Shown here piece after piece: positions 52,150-60,681 of a DNA stretch of 64,000 nt (position 1 is the stretch's first letter; every line of letters starts with the position of its first letter). Source of the DNA: Myxococcus stipitatus. GTDB lineage: Bacteria; Myxococcota; Myxococcia; Myxococcales; Myxococcaceae. The notes beneath the pieces were generated by a model, which did not search any database, had not been told where the DNA came from, and worked only from the letters and a program-made list of their open reading frames with translations. The stretch lies in NCBI RefSeq assembly GCF_021412625.1, contig NZ_JAKCFI010000016.1:106542-170541 (forward strand), given 5' to 3'. The translations under genes and the position numbers were made by a program.

Positions 52150-52188
52150 CTATACCGGGGAATGCGAGGACCCGTCGACGGTATATAG
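52150..52188. promoter_or_regulatory. Mirrored divergent -10 boxes
   Basis: GGTATAGAG on the minus strand (complement of 52148-52156) and GGTATATAG on the plus strand (52180-52188) face outward and share the inverted 6-mer GGTATA. Each -10-like box lies within about 12 bases of an outward ATG (52140 and 52198). A CCGTCGACGG palindrome lies between them. Both messages would be nearly leaderless. Confidence 0.4.
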
Positions 52189-52197
52189 ATGCGGCCT

Positions 52198-52959
52198 ATG
52201 TCCGCGCGGCGCCTGACCCGTCGAAACCTCCTGCTCGGCTCCGCCGCGCTCGTCCCCCTCTTCGCGGCGGGGCGCGCGCACGCCTTCGGCGACAAGAGCC
52301 GCTTCATCCCCGCCGTGGCGAAGCACGGGGGGCGCTGGGACGCGCGGCTGTCGGGCCTGCGGCGCATCGCCTGGGAGCTGCAGCGGCGCACCTCCGTGGA
52401 GGTCGTCCCGGACGCGCGCCCCTTCCCGCTGACCAGCCCGGACCTCTTCGAATACCCGTTCCTCTACTTCGGCGGCGAGGGGGGCTTCCCCCCGCTGAGC
52501 GACGCGGAGGTGACCCACCTGCGCCGCTACCTGACGTACGGCGGCTTCATGCTGGCGGACGCCAACGACGGCAGCGACGGCGACGGCTTCGACGCCAGCT
52601 TCCGCCGGGAGATGGCGCGCGTGCTGCCGCAGAGCCCGCTGGCGGAGGTCCCCTCCAACCACGTGGTGTTCAAGTCCTTCTTCCTGCTGGACGCGGCCCC
52701 CGGGCGGCTGCTCAACAAGCCGCAGATGCTGGCGGCCCACCTGGGCAAGCGCGCGGCGGTGCTGTACTCGCAGAACGACGTGGCGGGGGCGTGGAGCCGC
52801 AACGAGACGGGGGATTACGAGTTCGACGTCAGCCCCGGCGGCGAGCCCCAGCGCGAGCTGGCCGTGCGCCTGGGCATCAACGTCTGCATGTACGCCCTCT
52901 GCCTGGACTACAAGGACGACGCCGTCCACCTGCCGCTCATCCTCAACAAGCGGCGCTGA
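52198..52959 (+). CDS. DUF4159 protein with Tat signal
   Basis: The protein begins with a twin-arginine signal (TRRNLLLGSAALVPLFAAG) ending in AHA. A DUF4159 domain follows, with YPFLYFGGEGGFPPLSDAE and LTYGGFMLADAND, a GATase-like fold. ATG 52198 (253 residues) is preferred over ATG 52189, because the promoter-like box predicts a start between them. DUF4159 proteins accompany vWA/Bat-type genes, and one follows after nine bases. Likely exported; role unknown. Confidence 0.86.
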   Translation: MSARRLTRRNLLLGSAALVPLFAAGRAHAFGDKSRFIPAVAKHGGRWDARLSGLRRIAWELQRRTSVEVVPDARPFPLTSPDLFEYPFLYFGGEGGFPPLSDAEVTHLRRYLTYGGFMLADANDGSDGDGFDASFRREMARVLPQSPLAEVPSNHVVFKSFFLLDAAPGRLLNKPQMLAAHLGKRAAVLYSQNDVAGAWSRNETGDYEFDVSPGGEPQRELAVRLGINVCMYALCLDYKDDAVHLPLILNKRR

Positions 52960-52968
52960 AGAGCCTGG

Positions 52969-55248
52969 ATGAACTCCCCCACCTTCAACGCCTGGAAGCT
53001 CGTCAGCCTCTCTCCGCTGCCCACGTGGGCGCTCGTCGCGCTCGCGCTGGGGCTGGTGCTGGGCGTGGTCCTGGCGGCCTGGGGCGTGCGCCGCGAGCCC
53101 TCGCGCGCCCGGCGCGTCCTCTTGTGGACCCTGCGGCTGGCCGCGGGCGTGGCCGCGCTCTTCTTCCTGCTGGAGCCGGGCATCCGCCACCTGCAGGTGG
53201 CGCGGATGAAGAACCGCGTGGCGGTGCTGGTGGACCGCTCGGCGTCCATGGACTTCCCGTCCGAACCCAACGGCCCCACGCGCAGCGCGCAGGTGGCCGC
53301 CTTCCTGGAGAAGGCCGGGCCGGCGCTGGCCGGGCTCCAGGACCGCTTCACGGTGGAGCTGTACGGCTTCGACCCGGAGCTGGCCCCGGTGACGGCCGCG
53401 TCGCTCGCCAAGGACCCGCCGCGCGCGGGCGCCACGGACCTGCTGGCGGCGCTGCGCTCGTCGGCGGGGGCGGGGCAGGGGTCGCGCAAGCTGTCCGGCG
53501 TGCTGCTGTTCAGCGACGGCGCGGACAACACGGAGCTGAAGGCGGGCGTGGTGGGGCGCGCCCGCGCGGCGCTGGCGGACCTGGGCGTGCCCGTCTCCAC
53601 CTTCACCGTGGGGCAGGAGGCCCTGAAGGACCTGGCCATCGAGGGGTTGAAGGTCGACGACTTCGCCTTCGTGCGCAACTCGCTCACCGTGGAGGCGGAG
53701 GTGCACGGCCGCGGCTTCCGGGGGCAGGAGGTCCCCGTCGTGCTCGGGCAGGAGGGCAAGACGGTGGCGAGCAAGACGGTGCGCTTCGAGACGAACGACG
53801 ACGTGAAGCAGGTGTCCTTCACCTTCACGCCGGACCAGACCGGGCGCTTCGTCTACACCGTGTCGGTGCCCACCTTCCCGGACGAGGCGGTGGCGGACAA
53901 CAACAGCCGCTCCTTCACGCTGAAGGTCATCCGCGACCGCGTGCGCGTGCTGCTGGTGGTGGGCCGGCCCTCGTGGGACGAGCGCTACCTGCGCGGCCTG
54001 CTGCGGCAGGACGCCAACGTGGACCTCATCTCGTTCTACATCCTGCGCACGCTGTCGGACGACCCGGGCGTGTCCAGCGAGCGCGAGCTGTCGCTCATCC
54101 CGTTCCCCATGGAGGAGATCTTCGACACGAAGCTGGACACCTTCGACGTCGTCATCTTCCAGAACTTCGGGCACGCGGACCCGTCGCTGTCCATCGCCGA
54201 GTACGAGCGCAACCTGGAGCGCTACATCCACAACGGCGGCGCCTTCGTGATGATTGGCGGCGACAGCGTGCTGGGCGAGGGCCGCGCGACGATGCCCACG
54301 CTGATGGAGGCCCTGCCCGTGGCCGCCGCGGGGCCCGCCAACCCGGAGCCCTTCACCGCGCGCCTGACGCCGGAGGGGCTGCGCCACCCGGTGACGGCCA
54401 TCGGCACCGGCGCCTCGAGCACGGAGGCCGCGTGGGCGGAGCTGCCGCCCATCCCCGGCCTCAACCTCACGCAGGCGCGCCCGGGCGCCACGGTGCTCCT
54501 GGAGCACCCGCACGTGACGGCCAACGGGAAGAACGCGCCGCTCGTCGCGGTGTGGGACTACGGCCGGGGGCGCGCGCTCGTCATGGCGACGGACGCGTCC
54601 TGGTACTGGGCCTTCGCCGCGCACCGGGACGGCTCGCCCAACCGCGCCTATGACCGCTTCTGGGGCAACGCGCTGCGGTGGCTGGTGAGGGACCCGGACC
54701 TGACGACGCTGAAGGTGACGGCGGACCCGCCGTCCGTGGAGCCGGGGCGTCCGGTGGGCGTGGTGGTGCAGGCGCGCAGCGCGGACTACCAGCCGGCGCA
54801 GGACGCCCAGGTGCGCGTGGAGTTGTTCTCCGTGGCCACGCAGAAGCCGGTGGCGGTGCAGACGGGCGCCACGGGCGTGGATGGCGTGGTGCGGCTGGAG
54901 TTCGCGCCGCCGGAGCCGGGGCCCTACAAGCTGCTGGCCACCGCGAAGAAGGGCGAGACGGACCTGGGGCGGGGCGAGGACGCGGTCGCGGTGCGCGCGG
55001 TGGGGCCGGAGCTGTCGGACGCGTCCGTGCGGCCGGAGCTGATGGAGCAGATCGCCAAGGTGACCGGGGGCAAGTCGTACAAGCTGCCGCAGGACGGCTT
55101 GCCGGACGTGCCGCTGCTCGACCCGCCGGTGGTGGAGGTGGGGCGCGCGAAGGACCAGCCGCTGTGGGACCGCTGGTACTACCTGGTGGCGCTCGTCGCG
55201 CTGCTGGGCGCGGAGTGGTTCGCGCGGCGCCGCTTCGGCTACGTCTGA
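52969..55248 (+). CDS. Membrane-bound vWA and glutamine-amidotransferase-like protein (BatA-like)
   Basis: The 759-residue protein has two N-terminal membrane helices (about 18-70). A vWA domain with the MIDAS motif VDRSASMD follows, then FSDGADNTE. The middle holds a class-I GATase-like fold (VLLVVGRPSWDERYL, IHNGGAFVMIGGD) and Ig-like segments. A last helix (YYLVALVALLGAEWF) precedes a basic tail. The plan matches large inner-membrane proteins of Bat/DUF4159 clusters, but the usual MoxR ATPase and DUF58 genes are absent from this window. Confidence 0.87.
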   Translation: MNSPTFNAWKLVSLSPLPTWALVALALGLVLGVVLAAWGVRREPSRARRVLLWTLRLAAGVAALFFLLEPGIRHLQVARMKNRVAVLVDRSASMDFPSEPNGPTRSAQVAAFLEKAGPALAGLQDRFTVELYGFDPELAPVTAASLAKDPPRAGATDLLAALRSSAGAGQGSRKLSGVLLFSDGADNTELKAGVVGRARAALADLGVPVSTFTVGQEALKDLAIEGLKVDDFAFVRNSLTVEAEVHGRGFRGQEVPVVLGQEGKTVASKTVRFETNDDVKQVSFTFTPDQTGRFVYTVSVPTFPDEAVADNNSRSFTLKVIRDRVRVLLVVGRPSWDERYLRGLLRQDANVDLISFYILRTLSDDPGVSSERELSLIPFPMEEIFDTKLDTFDVVIFQNFGHADPSLSIAEYERNLERYIHNGGAFVMIGGDSVLGEGRATMPTLMEALPVAAAGPANPEPFTARLTPEGLRHPVTAIGTGASSTEAAWAELPPIPGLNLTQARPGATVLLEHPHVTANGKNAPLVAVWDYGRGRALVMATDASWYWAFAAHRDGSPNRAYDRFWGNALRWLVRDPDLTTLKVTADPPSVEPGRPVGVVVQARSADYQPAQDAQVRVELFSVATQKPVAVQTGATGVDGVVRLEFAPPEPGPYKLLATAKKGETDLGRGEDAVAVRAVGPELSDASVRPELMEQIAKVTGGKSYKLPQDGLPDVPLLDPPVVEVGRAKDQPLWDRWYYLVALVALLGAEWFARRRFGYV

Positions 55249-55343
55249 CGCGGTGTGGTGGCGCTGCGCGCAATCGCGGGCGCTGTAGCGGGGGCGGAGG
55301 GTGCGCTAGACAGGGTGAAACGCCCCTGCCCGGAGTGCCTCGC

Positions 55344-56936
55344 GTGCGCCACGTCCTCGCGCTGCTCATCGTCCTGCTCCCGCTGTCCCCGACGCTCGCG
55401 CAGTCGTTGCCGCCCGACCTGGACGCGACGATGGAGCGGACGCTGAAGACGTTCGACGTGCCGGGTGTCGCCCTGGCGGTGGTGAAGGACGGCAAGGTCG
55501 TCCTGGCCAAGGGGTACGGCGTGCGCAAGCTGGGGGGCACGGCGCCGGTGACGGCGGACACGGTGTTCGCCATCGCCTCCAACAGCAAGGCCTTCACGGC
55601 GGCCGCCATCGCGATGCTCGTCGACGAGGGCAAACTCCAGTGGGACGACCGCGTGGTGGACCACCTGCCGTCGTTCCAGATGTACGACCCGTACGTCTCG
55701 CGCGAGATGACGATTCGCGACCTGTTCGTCCACCGCAGCGGGCTGGGGCTGGGCGCGGGGGACCTCTTGTACTTCCCGCAGTCGACCTTCACGGAGGACG
55801 AAATCGTCGCGAAGCTGCGCCACATCGCGCCCGCGACGAGCTTCCGCGGCCGCTACGCCTACGACAACATCCTGTACCTGGTGGCGGGCAAGGTCATCGA
55901 GAAGGTGAGCGGCCGGCACTGGCGCGACTTCGTGCGCGAGCGCATCTTCCTGCCGCTGGGCATGAAGGACAGCAGCACGCTGTCCAAGGCGCTGCGCGTG
56001 AGCGCGAACGTGGCGACGCCGCACGCGAAGGCGGACGGCGTGCTCAAGGCCATCTCCCCCATGGGCTTCGACAACAACGCGCCCGCGGCGGCCATCAACT
56101 CCAGCGTCAACGACCTGGCGAAGTGGATGCTGACCCAACTGGGCCGGGGCGTGATTCCAGCGACGGATGGCAAGAAGCGCCTGTTCAGCGAGGCGCAGTC
56201 GAAGGAGATGTGGGCGGCTCAGACGGTGATTGCGATCCCCGAACCGTCGAAGGCGCTGGCGGGGCTGCGCGCGAACTTCGCGGCCTACGCGCTCGGCTGG
56301 TCGCTGCGGGACTACCGGGGCTACAAGCTGGTGGGGCACAGCGGGGCGCTGCCGGGTTACTACTCGCGGGTGATGCTGGTGCCCGAGCTGAACCTGGGCA
56401 TCGCGGTGCTGACGAACCAGGAGGAGCGCAGCGGCTTCGAGGCGCCCTTGTGGACGGTGGTCGACGCGTACCTGGGCGCGCCCGCGACGGACTGGGTGGC
56501 CGCGTTCAAGGCGGATGACGACGCGAAGCGGGCGAAGGCGGAGGGGCAGGTCGCGGGGCTCCAGGGCGGTCGCAACACGCAGTCCAGGCCGTCGCTGCCG
56601 CTCGACGCGTACGCCGGGAAGTTCCGCGACGCGTGGTACGGCGACGTGACGCTGACGCGTGAGGGCGAGAAGCTGGTGATGCGCTTCAGCCGCACCCCGG
56701 GCCTCGTGGGCGACCTGGAGCACTGGCAATACGACACCTTCGTCGCGCGCTGGAGGGACCGTTCGCTCAACGCGGACGCGTTCGTGTCCTTCACGCTCGA
56801 GCCGGATGGCGCGCTGGGGGAGATGCGGATGAAGGCCGTGTCGCCGCTGACGGACTTCAGCTTCGACTTCCACGACCTGCGCTTCACGCCCGTGAAGGAG
56901 CCGGCGGGCGCCGCCGTCGCGCGTCCGGTGCACTGA
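55344..56936 (+). CDS. Serine hydrolase (class C beta-lactamase/esterase family)
   Basis: The 530-residue protein has a signal peptide (ALLIVLLPLSPTLAQS). The penicillin-recognising fold shows the nucleophile motif SNSK near residue 78, YDN in RYAYDNILYLV, and HSG in LVGHSGALPG in place of KTG. A C-terminal DUF3471-like domain (DAYAGKFRDAWYGDVTL) follows. Such secreted enzymes are peptidases or esterases more often than true lactamases. GTG 55344 follows GGAG. Confidence 0.9.
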   Translation: MRHVLALLIVLLPLSPTLAQSLPPDLDATMERTLKTFDVPGVALAVVKDGKVVLAKGYGVRKLGGTAPVTADTVFAIASNSKAFTAAAIAMLVDEGKLQWDDRVVDHLPSFQMYDPYVSREMTIRDLFVHRSGLGLGAGDLLYFPQSTFTEDEIVAKLRHIAPATSFRGRYAYDNILYLVAGKVIEKVSGRHWRDFVRERIFLPLGMKDSSTLSKALRVSANVATPHAKADGVLKAISPMGFDNNAPAAAINSSVNDLAKWMLTQLGRGVIPATDGKKRLFSEAQSKEMWAAQTVIAIPEPSKALAGLRANFAAYALGWSLRDYRGYKLVGHSGALPGYYSRVMLVPELNLGIAVLTNQEERSGFEAPLWTVVDAYLGAPATDWVAAFKADDDAKRAKAEGQVAGLQGGRNTQSRPSLPLDAYAGKFRDAWYGDVTLTREGEKLVMRFSRTPGLVGDLEHWQYDTFVARWRDRSLNADAFVSFTLEPDGALGEMRMKAVSPLTDFSFDFHDLRFTPVKEPAGAAVARPVH

Positions 56937-56957
56937 AGGACGGGGAGGCGCCAGGAA

Positions 56958-56990
56958 CTCCCCGCCTGGCCGTGAGGCGTGGGCGGGGAG
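56958..56990. terminator. Hairpin between convergent genes
   Basis: CTCCCCGCC and GGCGGGGAG form a perfect 9-bp stem with a 15-base loop between the serine hydrolase and sodC stops. There is no T-run. A further GGGGAG at 56942 can compete for the left arm. Confidence 0.45.
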
Positions 56991-57005
56991 TCACGAACGG
57001 ACGGG

Positions 57006-57593
57006 CTACTGCTTCTCCACCACGCCGCAGGCGATGCGGCCACCGGCGTCGCCGGTCGGGTCGGAGTAGTAGTCATCCTCCTTGGCGTGGACGACCACCG
57101 CGGAGCCGTCCTTGTCGAACAGCGACTTCACGGTGAGGCCGCCGGTGGCGAAGGTGTCGAACTTCACCTTGCCCTCCGGGTCCACGTAGAGGTTGGGCAG
57201 GTCGCCGTGGTGCTTGCCCTTGGAGGCCATGATGCCGTGGGCCTTCTTCGTCGGGTTGAAGTGGCCGCCCGCCGTCTTGAAGTCCGGCGCCTCGCACTTG
57301 CCCACCTCGTGGATGTGGATGGCGTGCTCGCCCGGCGTCAGGCCGCTCAAGGTGCCCTTGATGATGACCCCCTGGGCCGTCTGCTCGAGGGTGATTTCAC
57401 CCACGTCCTTGCCCTGGGCGTCCCGCATCACCGCCTTGGCCGTCTCGCCCTTCTTGGGCGCCGGCTGCTTCGGCGTCACCGCGGTGGCGGGGGGCTGCTC
57501 CGCCGGCGCGGGGGACGCCGCCTGGGGCGCCTGGGCCAGCGCGGTGGCGGTGGTGGTGAGGACGGCGGCGGTCAGCAGCGCTCGAATCTTCAT
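57006..57593 (-). CDS. sodC: Superoxide dismutase [Cu-Zn], periplasmic
   Basis: The 195-residue protein has a signal peptide (LLTAAVLTTTATALAQA) and a Pro/Ala linker. The dismutase domain shows metal ligands in HAIHIHEVGKC, GGHFNP, KHHGDLPNL and VVVHAKEDDY. The disulphide Cys pair (C in GKC and in RIACGV) and the GDAGGRIACG ending are complete. AGGAGGAAGG precedes ATG 57593. It detoxifies superoxide in the periplasm. Confidence 0.96.
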   Translation of the reverse strand: MKIRALLTAAVLTTTATALAQAPQAASPAPAEQPPATAVTPKQPAPKKGETAKAVMRDAQGKDVGEITLEQTAQGVIIKGTLSGLTPGEHAIHIHEVGKCEAPDFKTAGGHFNPTKKAHGIMASKGKHHGDLPNLYVDPEGKVKFDTFATGGLTVKSLFDKDGSAVVVHAKEDDYYSDPTGDAGGRIACGVVEKQ

Positions 57594-57657
57594 GAGGGTG
57601 TCCTTCCTCCTGAGGGGATGTGTGCTCAGCGACGGGAGGACACTAGCGGTTGTTCAA

Positions 57658-57685
57658 GCGGCCCGGTGGGAAACCCCACGGGCCG
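57658..57685 (-). terminator. Hairpin after the DNA methylase gene
   Basis: GCGGCCCG-G-TGGG and CCCA-CGGGCCGC form an 8+4-bp stem with a single bulged base and a short loop. It begins 16 bp after the methylase stop. Confidence 0.5.
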
Positions 57686-57700
57686 CCCGACGCCGGATGT

Positions 57701-59281
57701 TCACTGCTGAGACTCTGGCGTCACCAGGGGGACCGGCACCACGCGTGAAGCGCCGAACGCGGGCGCCCAGTGCCGTTGCACGTCGGCGCTGTTGAGGAAC
57801 CGCACGATGGCCTGGAACGCGGCCCGCGGGCCTCCCAGCGTCTCCGCCCACTCCAGCCCGCGCGGCGACAGGTTGGGCACCAGCGGGCCCAGTTCGTCCG
57901 CGGACTCCACCGAGCGTGTGACCCGCAGCCCCTCGTCCCGCAGCCGCTGGGGCACGTACAACGGCGCGAAGCGCGCGTGCCGGTGGTCGTGGACGCAGCC
58001 CTCCTCCTCCAGCAGCGCCGCGGACAGGGGCAGCTCCCGCACGTTGAAGAGCAGCTTCACCGCGCCGACGTGCGGGTCGTACGGCCCCCGCAGCCGGTGG
58101 TCGCCGCGCGGGATGAGCCGCCGGTCCAGGTAGCAGTAGGCCCGCGCCTCCGGTGGCAGCGTGCCCCGGTGGCGCGCGCCGCCATAGCGGAAGAAGGGGC
58201 GCAGGTGCCGCGCGTCCACCTCCAGCGGCGCGCCCACCTTGAGCGCCCGCAGCTTGGGCAAGAGCTCCTCCGGCAGCCCATGCGCGCGCGCGAACTCGGG
58301 CAGGGAGTCCTCGGTCGCGGCGGCGAAGGCGCGGATGCGCTCGAGCAGCCGCTCCGGGTCCGCGTCCACCAGCAGTTCGTCGAAGCGCGTCTTCACGCCG
58401 GGCAGGCTCACCGGGACGAGCGTGGTGAGCGGCTCGCCGAGCGCGCTCCACCGCGCGTCCAGCGCGCTGGCCTCCGGCGCGGTCGGCGCCAACCTCCACT
58501 CCGGCGCCTCCGGCGTGAAGTGCTGCGTGGCGCCGCGACGCTCGAAGCGCGGCGGGTCCATGTGGCCGGGAATCGAGGACCACACGGTGATGCAGGTGCG
58601 CACCTGGGTGCCCGCGAACGCGCCGGGGCCCAGGTCCACCACCTCCCGCAGGGAGAGCGTGCGTGTGAGGGATTGGCGCAGCGGCGCGTAGAGAAAGGCA
58701 TCCAGCAGGCTCGCGGGCGTGATGAAGGCGAGCACGCCGGGGCGCGTGGCGAGTCTTTGCGCCGCCACCAGCAGGAAGAAGGCGAAGTCGTCCCGCAGGC
58801 TGGTGCCGGGCGGGAGCGCGAACGGGAGCAGCGCCCGCAGCTTCGCGTAGGCATTGGGGTCCTTCAGCACGGGCGAGGTGCCATTGTAGGGCGGATTGCC
58901 CACCCACAGCTCGCGGTGGTCCGGAGGCACCGTGGCGAGGAAGGGGTCCAGCCCCGCGCGCAGCGCGTCGCCCTCGCGCACCTCCGCGCTTGGCACTCGA
59001 GCCTGACACAGCCGCGCGACGGCTGGGTCGAGCTCGAGCCCGCAGAGTCGGGCGCCGGGCCAGAGCTTGGCGGCGGCCGAGAGAAACGCTCCGGCCCCGC
59101 AGGCCGGATCGATGACAGTGAGTGGCCCGTCCCCCAGGTGCGCCATCGCGAGCGATAGCGTTCTTTCCACCAGCGGTGCGGGAGTGAAGAACGCCCCCAC
59201 CGCCTTACGGTCCAGCCCGGGGAACTGGTGGACGAGCTTTTCCTCGTCGACGTCCAGAATCCTATTCGCTGCGCGTGGCAT
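57701..59281 (-). CDS. N6-adenine DNA methyltransferase, stand-alone
   Basis: The 526-residue protein has the SAM-binding motif I VIDPACGAGAFLSAA near residue 57 and the catalytic motif IV NPPYNG near 130. The order motif I then NPPY is that of gamma-class N6-adenine methylases of Eco57I/type IIG-like type. The C-terminal half (about 300-500) would be the target-recognition region. No nuclease motif or restriction gene is seen within or beside it, so it is probably an orphan regulatory or protective methylase. Confidence 0.86.
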   Translation of the reverse strand: MPRAANRILDVDEEKLVHQFPGLDRKAVGAFFTPAPLVERTLSLAMAHLGDGPLTVIDPACGAGAFLSAAAKLWPGARLCGLELDPAVARLCQARVPSAEVREGDALRAGLDPFLATVPPDHRELWVGNPPYNGTSPVLKDPNAYAKLRALLPFALPPGTSLRDDFAFFLLVAAQRLATRPGVLAFITPASLLDAFLYAPLRQSLTRTLSLREVVDLGPGAFAGTQVRTCITVWSSIPGHMDPPRFERRGATQHFTPEAPEWRLAPTAPEASALDARWSALGEPLTTLVPVSLPGVKTRFDELLVDADPERLLERIRAFAAATEDSLPEFARAHGLPEELLPKLRALKVGAPLEVDARHLRPFFRYGGARHRGTLPPEARAYCYLDRRLIPRGDHRLRGPYDPHVGAVKLLFNVRELPLSAALLEEEGCVHDHRHARFAPLYVPQRLRDEGLRVTRSVESADELGPLVPNLSPRGLEWAETLGGPRAAFQAIVRFLNSADVQRHWAPAFGASRVVPVPLVTPESQQ

Positions 59282-59465
59282 CGGGGACCCATCCTAGCCA
59301 CCACGCTTGCGCCCAGTATCCCGTGGGCTGTGTTTCAAGCGCCGCCTGTGTGCGGATGTGATGTCCCAATCAATTCACATGCCCGGGAGTCTGAGTTTGG
59401 CACCCCGCAGTGAGGGGTTTCCCGTAGCCCGCACGGGAAAACCGCCTCCGACAGAGGGGCCGCCG

Positions 59466-59909
59466 TCAGCCTGGCAGGGCCTTCGTGCGCGCCGCGCGGG
59501 CGGATTCCCACCAGCGGAAGGCCCCCATTCCCGCCACCATCGCCGCGACGAAGAGCACCACCGTCAGACCTCCCACGGGCAGGACCACGAGCGCCGGGCC
59601 GGGGCAGTAGCCCGCCAGTCCCCATCCCACGCCGAACAGCGCCGCGCCCACCACGAGCCGCGCGTCGACGCGCGTGGTGGTGGGCAGGGCGAATGATTGC
59701 GCGAGCACCGGACGCTGGCGGCGCAGGATGAGGCGGCGCAGCAGCGCGTGGCTGCCCAACGCGCCCGCCATGACGAACGCGAGGCTGGGGTCCCACGCGC
59801 CCGCCACGTCGAGGAAGCCCACCACCTTCGCGGGGTCCGTCATGCCACCCAGCCCCAACCCCACCGCGAACAACACCCCCGCCAGTCCCGCCGCGAGCGA
59901 GGCCTTCAT
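59466..59909 (-). CDS. YeeE/YedE-family membrane protein, second half-size subunit
   Basis: The 147-residue protein has about four helices and the family Cys motif GYCPGPALV. Its ATG overlaps the stop of the partner gene (59906-59909). Together the two halves equal one full-length YeeE/YedE sulfur transporter (thiosulfate or another sulfur species). Confidence 0.9.
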   Translation of the reverse strand: MKASLAAGLAGVLFAVGLGLGGMTDPAKVVGFLDVAGAWDPSLAFVMAGALGSHALLRRLILRRQRPVLAQSFALPTTTRVDARLVVGAALFGVGWGLAGYCPGPALVVLPVGGLTVVLFVAAMVAGMGAFRWWESARAARTKALPG

Positions 59910-60331
59910 GGCGCGCCTCCCACCACGTGCCGCGCGAGGAAGACGGTGAGCGCGCCCGTGGCCATGAAGACCAGCGTCGCCACCAGCGAGCGCGTGGCGC
60001 CGCGCGCCAGCCCGCAGACGCCGTGTCCGCTCGTGCAGCCGCTGCCCAGCCGCGTGCCGAAGCCCACCAGCAGCCCCGCGACGACGGCCACGCCGAGCCC
60101 CGGCACCACGGGCGCTCCGAACGACTGCGGACGCGCGAGCGCCAGCAGCACGCCGCCGCCCGCGAGCCCCAGGACGAAGGCGCCACGCCAGCCGGCCTCG
60201 CCGGGGGCGGGGGACAGCAGGCCGCCGAGGATGCCGCTGATGCCCGCGACGCGGCCGTTGAAGAACAACAGGAGCGAGGCGGCCGCGCCAATGAGGACGC
60301 CGCCCATCAAGGGGAGAAGAACCGTGTTCAT
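59906..60331 (-). CDS. YeeE/YedE-family membrane protein, first half-size subunit
   Basis: The 141-residue protein has about four helices and the conserved GSGCTSGHGVCGL motif, whose Cys passes sulfur species through the pore. ATG 60331 is the first sensible start. It is co-translated with the next YeeE/YedE gene. Known relatives move thiosulfate into the cell; the substrate is not fixed here. Confidence 0.9.
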   Translation of the reverse strand: MNTVLLPLMGGVLIGAAASLLLFFNGRVAGISGILGGLLSPAPGEAGWRGAFVLGLAGGGVLLALARPQSFGAPVVPGLGVAVVAGLLVGFGTRLGSGCTSGHGVCGLARGATRSLVATLVFMATGALTVFLARHVVGGAP

Positions 60332-60681
60332 CGACACCACACCCGACGAAGGAGAGAGCCCGAGGCGAGCGGCCGGCCGACCCGTGTCGGGCGCCGTCGC
60401 CTCGCGCGCCCCATCATGACGACAGGGGCGTGCGGGTGAGAGCCGGGAGGCGCGGAAAAGGATTCGCGGGTGGGGCGCGAGGGGCGCACCGGGCGGGCGC
60501 GTGCCCACCTGTCCGGGAGGACCCACGGCGCCCCGGTGTCCGCGCGCGTGTCTCGCGGTGCGGAGCGGCGCGGACGGGGGGCGAAAAAGGGGACGGGACC
60601 CAGGCCCCTTGGAAGCCTGAGTCCCCGTCCCTGCCCTCCTCCCCAGGAGCAATGAAAGAGGAGGGCGTGTGTGAGGCACGG
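60332..60681. other. Intergenic region between actP and the YeeE pair
   Basis: No gene is supported; the open frames lack coding bias. It contains the actP terminator (60584-60631) and presumably the promoter of the YeeE/YedE pair, which I could not pinpoint. Confidence 0.5.
60584..60631 (-). terminator. Intrinsic terminator of the acetate operon
   Basis: In the minus direction a near-perfect stem of about 16 bp (GGGACGGGGACTCAGG paired with CCTGGGTCCCGTCCCC, one bulge and one mismatch) is followed by TTTTT. It lies 50 bp after the actP stop. Confidence 0.88.

Noticed and set aside
49581..52391. A single 936-residue minus-strand protein
   Set aside because: The frame runs through two other supported genes upstream. 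The real protein starts at ATG 51023 with a ribosome site and a membrane anchor.
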